Made by a program: the position numbers and the translations under genes | NCBI GenBank assembly: GCA_026545765.1 | Contig: CM048841.1 | Span: forward strand, 64,679,354-64,743,353 | DNA: 64,000 nt | Direction: 5' to 3' | DNA from: Plantago major | Taxonomy: Eukaryota > Streptophyta > Magnoliopsida > Lamiales > Plantaginaceae | Shown: piece after piece, positions 1 to 10,220 of the stretch | Numbering within the stretch: position 1 is the first letter of the stretch | Layout: every line of letters starts with the position of its first letter | The notes under the pieces: generated by a model | Databases searched by the model: none | What the model was told of the DNA's origin: nothing | Seen by the model: the letters and a program-made list of their open reading frames with translations, nothing else

Positions 1-1642
1 ACCAACTTCATGTGTATTTTATAGGTCATGATCGCGTTTTTGAGGAATTGCGCGATTTCAGGCGCCAAAACGACATAATTGTGCAAAATCGAGAAAGTTA
101 AGAAAATACGCCGGATTGGCTGTTGCACGAAGTTCGAGGAGTCAAAACATTTCATGCGACCAACCAATGCAAAGGTAATTGAAGATACTACAACTTTGTA
201 GAAGACATGTTCAAAAGTGCAAAACCGAGGAAAGTAAGGAAGCATGACAATTCTACTTGGAGCTAGAGAAGTCTGATGAGGTTGTGCTACCTACTGTTAC
301 GAATATCTCAAAAAAACATGAAATGCTGAAGGACACTTTTCAAGATAACAAGGTTACGAGGCTCGAAATCGAAGAACTAAGAAAACCTGTATATATAACC
401 CGGAAGAAATCGACCAGGATGCACTGTTTTGGCTGTACACGGAATTCTAGAAGTCCGATTCAATCTCATGAGCTATCGATGGAAATATTTTGAAAATGCT
501 AAAACGTTGCTGGTTTTTGAAACGTGAGTTCTTGGTGAAATAAAAAAAGGACATGCCTATCACTTTCCGAGAAAACGAAGTTTAGAGGTCTGAAATCAGT
601 CCGGAAGGCGAAACAGCTAACACTTGGGCCAGACAGGCTTTTTCCGGTCCGTCAGGCTTCAGCCCGCCTTTTAACCTTTCTTGCTGGCCAAGGACGTCCA
701 GAACATTTATCTTACAGTATAAATAAGACCATTGGGGTCTCAGAATCCATCATCTCAGCCGAAAACAGCTGGCCGTCAGGCAACCAGTCATCGGGGAAGT
801 GAAACTCCAAAACCAGCCCTCTTGAGAGAGAACCAGTCCTTAGGGAAGTAGAACCCTAAACCTACTGCATCACAGGATCGGCATCTACAGGCACAGGAAT
901 CGAAGAACAGCTTCAGAAGGAGGAAACCCTAGAAACTGCACGAAGACATCAAAGACTAAGCTTTTCTTTTCTCTTTTCTGATTTCGATTTCTTCCTTTCT
1001 TCTAGGAGATTTCAATTTCTTCCTTTATTGTTCTTGTTGATTTCAATTGCTGTATATAGAAGAATACTATGAGTAGCTAACTTTCTTTTGTAAATGCGAA
1101 CCGCCGAAACTTTACTGTGCTACTTCTTTATATACCGGGTTATATTAATGGAATAGTTCTTGGACGTAAATCGTGGTTATACAACTCTATACATCCTTTG
1201 TGGTGTGATGTTCTGCCGAGTGACACAGTAGTTTCATTGAACTGAGTAGGGGTACTCGTGCCGACTGCGCCTCCTGCACCATAGTATTATGCCCTACTAT
1301 CGTTAGAGGTAATCGCGTAGGATATTAACTAGGAAGTTGGAAGTAGCATAGTAAAGGGAGATCGGGGATCCTTTACACCTTCACCATATTTGATTCCATC
1401 ACTAGATTATGGTTTAATTGCGATTCAATCTTCTGTTTACTTTAATCTGTTTGCTGTCTGCACGCATAATCAATCATTACTTGTTTGTTCCTATGCTAAG
1501 TGTCCATGGAGAATGATATCCCGAGTTAACTTACCACTATTGATGTGTGTTTGTGGGCTTCGGGTAAATATAAAGTTAATCTTTGATTGTATTTAGGGAT
1601 TACAAGTTCTACAATGAAATCAAAATCTCTGAGTGCACATCA
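1..1642 (+). repeat. LTR of a Ty3-like family, 5' end outside window
   Basis: This stretch is homologous, in inverted orientation, to the complete solo LTR at 31720-33141. The match includes the first 40 bases, a TATA box (TATAAATA at 718-725) and the 3' end reading GAGTGCACATCA at 1631-1642. By comparison with the solo LTR, roughly 100 bp of its 5' end lie left of the window. No primer-binding site follows 1642 (a C-run does), so it is probably a solo LTR or a 3' LTR. It carries about 265 bp more upstream of the TATA box than its relative. The short open frame at 257-493 has no recognisable content. Confidence 0.75.
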
Positions 1643-1906
1643 CCCCCCCTCTTTTTAAACTCCTCACTTGATTTTTTCTTCACTTCCAACTCTTATGTTC
1701 CCAAAGTCAACACTTGCACTCCATATTCATCATACCCATTGCATTCTTAGATTGCCTATCAACCAAGAACATCAAGTAAGTAATTTCTACTCAATCTTAA
1801 CTTCATTACACTTTCGAGTTCGAGTTTATATTATTCATCTCTTGCATTGTACTTTCTATATACTTCTTTAGTACTTTGCAAATGTGAGCTTCAATTGATT
1901 AAATCC
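1643..1906 (+). other. Host element H, segment 1 (untranslated)
   Basis: No gene is visible. This pyrimidine-rich, AT-rich DNA is directly continuous with 31143 onward once element A is removed. CAAGTAAGTA at about 1772-1782 resembles a plant 5' splice site. A 3' splice-like site (GAACTTAG) occurs just before the ATG at 31629, so this may be the leader intron of the H env-like gene. The splicing is inference. Confidence 0.4.
1902..1906. repeat. TSD of element A, left copy (AATCC)
   Basis: AATCC directly precedes the TGTTGG start of the A 5' LTR. The same five bases follow the A 3' LTR at 31138-31142, defining one insertion event 29.2 kb across. Confidence 0.95.
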
Positions 1907-2674
1907 TGTTGGGAAATTTGTTGGGAAATTTCTTGGAAATTTGTTAGGAAATTTGTTAGATATTTTGTTAGAATATCTGTTTAGATTTTGATCAGCAACA
2001 TGATGACTTATCTTAGTCACATAAAGGTGATTAGTACTCTTGGTTCACTTGAACATTGTAAAAGAGGAAACCCACTAAGTATGATAGTCTAGCTAATCTT
2101 GTATAGGATGTTAGGTCTCAAAATATAATCTTTATTTTATGAAGAGAAGACCAAGAAGAAGACATCCAAGCAAAATAAGCTCAACGACATTGAAGACTTG
2201 AAGAAACTGCACAAGATTACTGAAACTGTTTTTCAGATACCTTAGCCATATATCTTGAAGACAAGAATAGCTTTAAACAAACTGTGTCACAAGAGATATC
2301 TGAGAAATACTGAAAACAAGGAAAGTGTCCACAGATATCTATTCTCAGATACCTTGAGCTTTAACCACATTTCTGAAAAAGAAATATATATATTGCAAAC
2401 AAAGTTGTTTCAATAAATAGTGGTATCTGAAGATTGAAGATAAGGACGTGCAAAGAATCAGATAACACTAGTCTCTGATACAAAGCATAGTTCCGTTGGC
2501 ACTACATGACAAAAAGTATAGTACAATGCATTTAATGCACGGACAGAGATGTCTGAATAAAAGCAACGGCAGCTTCTGAAGAAGAAGACAAAACATGCTA
2601 CAGTACTATACACAGATATCAATAGTTTGAATTTGAGCCTAACGGATACTATTCAAACGGCAGTCAAATTCATC

Positions 2675-2682
2675 TATAAATA
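2675..2682 (+). promoter_or_regulatory. LTR TATA box (element A 5' LTR)
   Basis: TATAAATA in the context CATCTATAAATATCAACAC. The same box is at 14182 and 25507 (B), 30204 (A 3' LTR), 51374 (D) and, on the - strand, 48487-48494 and 37157-37164 (C). It is the likely core promoter for genomic RNA. Confidence 0.8.
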
Positions 2683-3060
2683 TCAACACTTAGACTGCTT
2701 GAAGAGACACATGACATATCTTGAAAACGCTGAACATCTTACTCTCTCAAAGCAACTTACTTATCCTCAAAGCTTTCTGTTACGACCAAAGCTTTTGATC
2801 TTGAGTAACACTGAAGTTCTAAGTGTCCTGATACTAAACAAGCACAACTATCTGTGAAAGAGTTGAAACGAAAGATCAAGTATCTGAGATTCATTCTCTT
2901 GAACATTTATCTAAGACTTGGGTCAGTAAAAAGAACAAGATACCATACATTGAAAAGTGTATTACGTATACTTGATTCACAGAGCTATCTGAATAACTGA
3001 ATAAGTTATTAAAGAAACTCATCTGACAACTCAAACCAAAACCAACACCATAACTGGCGT

Positions 3061-3262
3061 GGAGTACAGGAAGTACTTAGTTTGAAAAATCAGGGAATAA
3101 CTCCAAGGTTACCGGAGTATAGGAAGTACTTGATTTGGGAAACTAAGGAATAACTCCAAGGTTATTGAGTATAGGAAGTGCTTAGCTTGGGAAGCTAGGG
3201 AATAACTCAAAGGTTTCTGAGTACAGGAAGTACTTGGCTGTGAAAGCCGGGGAACAACTCAG
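3061..3262 (+). repeat. Four tandem nested-hairpin repeats in LTR leader
   Basis: Units at 3061-3104, 3114-3157, 3166-3208 and 3218-3262. Each starts (G/T)GAGTA(C/T)AGGAAGT(A/G)CTT, has an inner stem, and closes with AACTC(C/A). Outer stems covary: GGAGT pairs with ACTCC, TGAGT with ACTCA. The inner stem also varies, for example AGCTT/AAGCT and GGCT/AGCC. The array lies downstream of the TATA box, so it is in the RNA leader. B also has four units (14577-14777); C and D have two each. Confidence 0.8.
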
Positions 3263-3626
3263 GGGGAACATTTGGTTGGGAACCAATTGTTTAAGAATCT
3301 TAGAATAGGATTATTGTAAGGTGAACTCAATTATCTGTTCTAGTGAATTCTAGGTCTCTGGTAGACCGAAGTGGATTAGTTGGAGGATTACGCCACCTCC
3401 AGATACCACTATACTTGCTGTGTTATTTACCTTTCTGTATTTACATTTCAGCAATACACACAAACATTTTAACTGTTTCTGCACTTATCTTTATTAAGTC
3501 TTCCGCTCGATTCTAAGTATCGGATATCATTGAATATCGAGAAATAGTTTTATCGACAAAAGTTTTAAAAGTCTATTCACCCCCCCCCCCTAGTCTTTTT
3601 ACTTTGCCGTTATCTGGACCAACAAG

Positions 3627-3640
3627 TGGTATCGAGCGGA
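3627..3640 (+). other. Primer-binding site, element A (iMet tRNA)
   Basis: TGGTATCGAGCGG begins 2 nt after the LTR. Plant retrotransposons primed by initiator-Met tRNA have TGGTATCAGAGC; here CAGAG reads CGAG, one case of the CAG-to-CG pattern seen across A and B. Confidence 0.85.
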
Positions 3641-3732
3641 GGTTCACAAGCCTTACCTTGAACCTAGATCCCGATAGGTGAAGGAACTTTGTCCATTTTG
3701 AGGACTATTTAATTTGTGTGTTAAGTTTCGGT

Positions 3733-6213
3733 ATGTCTCGAGTGATGCACCCATTCTCAAACCGAGAATTACGAGAAATGGAAAAATAACATGAAGCTCC
3801 ACCTTGAAGCCATAAGTGTGAAATGATCGAAGTGATAAAGAATGGCCCAATAGTCATTCAACAACTCAAACAAGTCATGGAGGTTTCTAATGGTAGAGAC
3901 AGAGATCAAAGCGAAGGATCTTCACAAACCGATGCGTCAACAAGTGGGAGATCTACAAGTCAAGTCATTTACTGAACCAAAGCTCAGAGAACTCGGACAT
4001 CGAAGATGCCAAGAGAAATCGTCTGGATGGTCAAGCTCGTAATATCATCATCGGATCGACACTGAGCACATAAGGTAAAGCGTGGGGTGCTAAAGCAGTG
4101 AAAAAGCTGGTGATTGAAGAAATCTATGCCGGAACTGATAAAACCAAAGAAAACAAGTTCGAAGTTCTCAAGTTGAAATTTCAAAATTTCAAACAAGGAC
4201 CCACTGAAACTCTGGAAGAACTTGATTTCAGATTTACCACTCTCATGAGTGACATGGCGACTCTTGGGAAGCAGCAGATACTCCCGTCGGAAAAGATTAA
4301 GACTATTGTCAAGTCTTAACCACAACCGAGCATACCAAATTCTTTATTTTAACCAAGGAATACCAAATATCACTCCAAAGGAACTTTTCTCATCTTACTC
4401 TTTGATTATGAGACAACTCAAAGAGAACAAACAACTGAAAAGTTGCAAAACGTTGCTCTAGTCACTCAAGGAACTTCTGAAAAGAAGAAAAGCAAGGAAG
4501 AAACTGAGGATGCTCTTGCTGCAAAGCAAATGAGCAAATATATCAGTCGAGAAATTGAAAGAAGAAAAGCCAAAGAGAAGCTGAAAAAGCATCTAGGCTC
4601 AAACTATCACCAAGACAAAAATATGCAAAGCTCACGAATTTCGAGAAAGCATCATGTACTGAGGAAGCAGAAATTGGAAACAATATCTGTTTCTATTGTC
4701 AGAAACCTGGCCACTTCAAGAAGGATTGTCCTGCCCTCAACAAACTAAGGACAGGTGACAAGAAAGATAGGAGAATCTTCAGAAGAAGCCAGAAAGCTTT
4801 GTTAACTGAAGAAAGAAAGAAAATCCAAATTCAACTGGATGCTCTAGACGTTGAGACAGATTCTGAAGATGACAATTCAGATGACTCAACCTTACCATCA
4901 CCAGAATTATGTGGAGTTACTCATGATATAATCGACTTCGGCCTCAAGAAGAATGAAATGTGTGGAGTTGCTGAAATTGACGGTCCAGACATCTCCAACA
5001 TAGAAATCTGTCTTATGGCTGATGAGGTAACACATACTTCTTGTTATACTTATGAAAGTGATGAAGAGGAAATAAAAAATCTAGAAAATCTCAGGAAAGA
5101 ACTTGACATCTATGAAAGAGAATTTCTAATGATCCGAGCTAGAGCCGAAAACCTTGAAGAAGAAAAGAATTCTCTTGCAAAGGAAAATTCTCAATTAGTT
5201 AAAGTATCTGAGAGAAAGGATGCTGAAAATGCATCTCTCAAAGCTCAGATATCTGAAACTGAAAAGTCACATAAAGAAGCAATGGCTACAAAAGAAATAT
5301 GAAGATCTTTTTTCTGAGAACAAGGAACTCAAGAAGAAAGAATTATCTTTTCAATCTTATGCCAAAGCTAGTGACACTCTTACTGAAGTACAATCTTACT
5401 TAAGAGATCCTTCAGAAAAGAAAGGACTTGGGCTGAATACACAGACAGATTGCTCTATCACTCTGAATAAGAGTAAGGAGAGAAGAACATTCGTAAGTAC
5501 TCAGCAAGACGGTTCCCATGCAATCTATAGTATCGGTGAAAAGACAAAGATTGTTGACAAAGGAAAGGCAATTGCGACTAAACCTTTGTGGGAAAAACAA
5601 GTAAAAAACAAAACTGTTGGGCACGTCTTTGAAAAGAAACACAACACTGAAAAGTGTAAACACCCATAGTGCTATGTCTCTCAAAAAGGTAGAATTGCAG
5701 GAGCTGGCAAATTCTCCCATGTCACTTTTTCTGGAAAGAAATTGGACCAACCAGAGACTAGTAAAGCTGCTGAGAAAAGATCTCAGATAGCTTCAAGTGC
5801 TCGAAACGGTATTGGCTACAAAGGCATCGGAAAACAACTTGCTCATGAGTACAAGCAGGAGCAAGAACGATGGCTGAAAGCTAGAATTGCTCAAAGCAAT
5901 TATCAGAAGTGGAAGTTAAATCAAGCCATTGAAAATCGAATGCAGGGCGGCTAGAAGAAATCTGGCAAGGAAAGCTAAGCTTGCTGAAAAGCAAACTCAG
6001 AAACCTGACAGGTATCTGAAAGCATCATATGGAGCACCTAGGAACACACCAAGGAAGAAAATAATTCTTACTAATGATAACATTCATTCAAGTAGAATTC
6101 CTCCTTACGTTCCTGTCAAACAAAAGAATATTTCAAAGAAATTCATTCAAAAATGGATTCCTACTGGAAGATCTTTTAATTCTGACGGTTCCATCAAAGA
6201 TATGAGAACCTAA
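3733..6213 (+). pseudogene. gag: gag of element A (broken)
   Basis: By alignment with B and D this encodes the capsid/nucleocapsid polyprotein. The ATG is at 3733 in the context GGTATG. The capsid part (3733-4480) is cut by frameshifts, a deletion around 4075 and a stop at 4317. The CCHC knuckle region (about 4687-4728) follows in another frame. A long acidic coiled-coil tail is open at 4799-5302 and continues in other frames to about 6213. The tail holds repeated E/K-rich heptads and a basic segment rich in ARRNLARKAK. The frame ends at TAA 6211-6213, which is conserved in all four copies. Several lesions (CTCTGAG to CTCGAG at 3737, CCAGAG to CCGAG at 3753) match the CWG-to-CG pattern and may not be real. 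Confidence 0.85.
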
Positions 6214-9200
6214 TCTCCTGTTTTCTGTTGTGTGCAGGATGCTTCCTGGACTAAAGCACAATGGCTATTTGATAGTGGATGCGGAAAGCACATGACAGGA
6301 GACAAAGCAAATCTGGTCGATTACAAAGCTTGCAACACAGGACCAGATATCAGATTTGCTGGAGGAGAATTAAATCCCTCTCTAGGATTTGGCAACGTCA
6401 AATTGGGGACTTTAACAATCACTAACGTATTACATGTTAAGGATTTGAAATATAATCTATTTAGCATGAGCCAGTTTGCAGATAAGGGTTTTACCATAAA
6501 ATTCAAAGCTAAATACTGCAAACTAATTGACAATGAGTCAAAGTAGACAGTCTTAGTTGGTCGGAGGAAAGGCAGTCTTTATGTTGCCGATTGGGCATCT
6601 GCCACAACTGAAGAATGTCTCATGGTGAGTCAATCTGGTCACACAGATCTGTATTTGACGTCATGAGTCACTTGAACTTCAAAACTCTGAACAGACTTGC
6701 CAAGAGAGAGTTAGTGGTTGGCCTTCCCAGAACATCTTTCAGAAAGGATAGTATTTGTTCTGCCTGTCAGATGGGGAAACAATCTAAGATCTCTTTCAAG
6801 TCCAAAATCAGACACTCTAGTGTTAGCCCACTGCAACTATTACACATGGATCTTTTTGAATCATCCGTAACTAGTTATGCAGGAAAGAAGTATGGTCTGG
6901 TTGTTGTAGATGACTTCTCAAGATTCACTTGGGTTGTCTTTCTGAAACACAAATCTGATGCCAGGGTGGAGATACCAAACTTGCTGAAAAAGCTTGAAGT
7001 CATGAAAAATGACTAGGTATCTGCAATCAGAACAGACCATGGTACTGAGTTTGTCAACCAGTACATAAAAGAGTTGTGTACCTGCAAAGGTATACAACAC
7101 CAACTTTCCTCTGTAAGAACACCTCAATAAAATGGTGTTGCAGAAAGGAAAAACAGAACCCTTAAAGAAGCTGCAAGGACAATGCTAATGGCGACCTTTG
7201 AAATAAGTGAAATTTATTGGGTTGAAGCTGTAAACACAGCTTGCTACACTCAGAACAGATGTTTGATAAACATACACCATGACAAGACCCCCTATGAAAT
7301 CTTGATTGGTAGACCCCCTAATATCAAACATCTGAGAGTATTTGGTTGTAAATGTTTTGTTCTAAACAATGGGAAAGATTATCTGAGAACATTTCAATCA
7401 AAGGCAGATGAAGGTGTATTTCTTGGTTATTACACCAATATCAAAGCCTACAGAGTTTACAACAAAAGAACAAAGAAAATTGAAGAATCAATTCATGTTG
7501 TATTCTATGAAGGAAATAAGAAAACACCTCCTAATGATGAAGTCTCAGAAAGGTTCAAAGAACTATTACTGAGGGATTCTAAAGAAGAATCCTCAGAAAG
7601 GAGAAACATCATTATGGAAAGTGAGGATGACTCTGACGTAGAAAAGCTTGAAATGCCTAGTAACAACAAGATGACTCACAGACATGATGAGGAATTTCCT
7701 ATGAGTTTTCCAGAAATGGAACAGTTCTCGAGAACCTTCATCATGAAGAGGTATCTCAAAAGAGATCTTGAAATGCAAGTTCCAGATATCTCTAACACTG
7801 AAAAAGTGTCAGATATCCATGACATTTTCCATATGTCAGATATCTCAGATACTGAAAAAGTATCAAATCATAATCTTAGTGATTCACATTCAAATCACTT
7901 GGATATTGATCCTACTAGCACTAAACCTATGATGAGATGGATCAAAGATCATCCTGCAAAGGATGTAATTGGACCAATTAATCAAGGTGTTAGGACTAGG
8001 AGAGCAATAGCTGAAAATGCTAATTCTCTCTTTGGATGTTTCATCTCGAATATTGAACCTAAAAATATAGAAGAAGCATTAGGAGACCAAGACTGGATCT
8101 CTGCAATGCAAGTAGAGTTGGATCAATTTGAGAGAAACAAAGTCTGGAAATTAGTTCCATTTAGAGAAGGAATATCTGTGATTGGAACTAAATGGGTTTT
8201 CAGAAACAAGATGAATGAATCTGGTGAAATAACCAGAAACAAAGCAAGATTGGTTGCCAAGGGATTTACCCAGACTGAAGGCTTAGATTTTGACGAGTCA
8301 TATGCACCGCTTCGATTGGATGCAATAAGACTCTTTCTAGCCTTTGACTCATAAAGATTTCAAAGTTTATCAGATGGATGTCAAAAGTGCATTCTTGAAC
8401 GGTGAACTTGCAGAAGAAGTTTATGTTGAGCAACCACCTGGCTTTGAAGTTTCCTCAGAAAGTAGAATGGTCTATAAACTACAGAAAGCTCTGTATGGAC
8501 TGAAACAGGCTCCAAGAGCATGGTATGACACTTTGGCCAAGTACCTTCTGGAAAGTGGTTTCAAGAAAGGTGAAGTTGATAAAACTTTATTTACCTTAAA
8601 TCATGACGGGAAACTACTCTTAGTTCAAGTATATGTTGATGACATCATATTTGGATCTAAGGACAAGCAACTTTGTAATGACTTTGCAAATCTCATGAAA
8701 AGCAAGTTTGAGATGAGCATGATGGGAGAAATGAATTATTTTCTAGGATTGCAAGTCAAGCAACTCAATGATGGAATATTCATTAGTCAAACAAAGTATG
8801 CAAAAGATATGCTTACAAAATTCAATCTTAAGCCTTCTGAAATGAATGCTAAGATACCTATGAGCATTGGAACCAAAATGACCTATACTGAATCAGATAA
8901 GAGTGTTGAAGAACATAAGTATAGGAAATTGATAGGTTCACTACTTTACCTCACTGCAAGTAGACCTGATATTCAATACGCTGTTGGAGTATGTGCTAGA
9001 TTTCAGACAAATCCAATGCAAACACACTACAACATTGCTATGAAAATATTAAGGTATGTAAAGGGTACAGTGGATGTAGGATTGTGGTATCCTAAGGAAA
9101 GCGGATTGAGTTTAGCTGGGTACTCAGACGCTGATTATGTTGGATCACTGCTTGATAGGAAAAGCACCTCAGGAACTTGTCAGTTTCTGGGTACTAGACT

Positions 9201-9584
9201 TATCTCATGGTTCAGGAAGAAGCAAAACTCAATTGCAACTTCTACCACAGAGGCTGAATACATTGCTGCTGGTTTTTGTACAACACAAATTCTGTGGATA
9301 CAACAACAACTTAAAGACTATGGACTCGATGAGAAGAAAACTCCCATTTTCTGTGACAACACAAGTGCTATTGCGATTACACAGAATCCTAAATTTCATG
9401 CCAGAACAAAGCACATTGATGTTAGACATCACTTCATCAGAGACCATGTTGAAAAGGGCAATATAGAGATACTCAAGATTGGCACTGAAGACCAACTTGC
9501 AGATATCTTCACTAAGCCACTACAAGAAAGTAGATTCTTAGCCTAAGACATAGTCTTGGACTAATGGAACTACCAATTAACTGA
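6214..9584 (+). pseudogene. pol: pol of element A (broken)
   Basis: Encodes aspartic protease, integrase, reverse transcriptase and RNase H. Visible in order: protease motif DSGCGKHMTGD (from 6271); GAG-pre-integrase zinc region with CSACQMGK, its upstream LWHK part lost; integrase acidic residues in HMDLFES, RTDHGTEF and the GVAERKNR block; the SIRE-type integrase tail; RT with [14 protein letters not shown] and the catalytic YVDD at 8632-8643; RNase H with SDADY, TEAEY and CDNTSA; C-terminal LADIFTKPL. Breaks include TAG at 6544, a stop near 7014, TAA inside the PQQNG motif near 7129, a frameshift at about 8347 and one near 9543. The TAG and the 8347 shift are shared with B. Confidence 0.92.
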
Positions 9585-9597
9585 AAGAGTTCAGGTA

Positions 9598-9764
9598 TCT
9601 GAAACGGGCATCCAGAGAAGAGGTATCTGGAACGGGCATCCAGAGAAGAGGTATCTGGAACGGGTATCCAGAAAAGAGAAAAGAGAAATCTGGAACGGGT
9701 ATCCAGAAGTCAAAAAGGCTTAAAAGCAAAAAGATAGCTTAAGATCTCTGAGACGGGAACTCAG
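9598..9764 (+). other. Hairpin array between pol and env-like gene (A)
   Basis: Five short stem-loops at 9598-9616, 9626-9644, 9654-9672, 9689-9707 and 9748-9764. Four have the stem TCTGGA/TCCAGA (first copy TCTGAA), loop ACGGG(C/T)A; the last has CTGAG/CTCAG with loop ACGGGAA. Stem sequences differ but pairing and the ACGGG loop are kept. Equivalent arrays are at 58193-58332 (D) and 43076-43179 (C). Confidence 0.8.
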
Positions 9765-10210
9765 ATATCTGAATCACTCTATCAACAGGGAACACAAAAG
9801 AGAATAGTATAACTATCTGCAGTCAACTACTCTCTTGAAACTCGCATTATTTATATCTTGATGAAAAACTTGGAAAAATCCTAAGTATAAGACAAATTCT
9901 GATGCAAACAGTGTTCTTGGTCATACAGAATTGTGATTCAGATAGAAAGTCGCCAAAATTCATTAAATGGGCACAATTACACTTGTTGATTGTGATCATT
10001 GCTAAAGAAGCAATGGTGACCCTTGATGAAATTAAGGGATTGATCTGTACGGTGGAAATTAATTCAGAGTAAATAGTGGACTGTTGAAATTCAGACATGG
10101 CCCACTAAGCATTTAATGCCGAACTAGCTTTTGATCACGCCTACTCGCAAAACACAGATACTTACACACAAAATCAATTTGTATGTATTTGTCTGTTGGG
10201 ATTCAACTGC

Positions 10211-10220
10211 TATATATATA
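10211..10220 (+). promoter_or_regulatory. Putative internal TATA box for env-like gene (A)
   Basis: GCTATATATATAGGA lies 200 bp before the env-like ATG. D has the same motif at 58779-58788 (180 bp before its ATG) and C at 42501-42510 on the - strand (about 200 bp before its ATG). Conservation in three otherwise diverged spacers suggests a separate promoter. Confidence 0.6.

Larger units (their letters stand above)
1907..3624 (+). repeat. 5' LTR of element A
   Basis: 1718 bp, TGTTGG...CCAACA. It starts with tandem copies of a TGTTGGGAAATT-like unit (1907-1975). A TATA box lies at 2675-2682 (CTATAAATATC), so transcription probably starts near 2705. Four hairpin-forming repeats of about 52 bp lie at 3061-3262. 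It ends with a C-run and CTGGACCAACA. Compared with the 3' LTR it shows CAG/CTG-to-CG changes near its 3' end (3510-3560), for example TATCAGATATC reading TATCGGATATC. Confidence 0.95.

Noticed and set aside
257..493. 78-codon open frame
   Set aside because: Lies inside the LTR upstream of its TATA box; no motif.
3061..3262. CRISPR-like repeat array
   Set aside because: Plant LTR context, repeats diverge in a paired fashion, no spacers of constant length or cas genes.
3627..3640. tRNA gene
   Set aside because: Only the short primer-binding complement of the iMet tRNA is present at each LTR edge.
6544..6546. Programmed read-through at TAG shared by A and B
   Set aside because: C and D have CAG and the context AAGTAGACAGTC is not a known plant read-through signal; an inherited CHG deamination is simpler.
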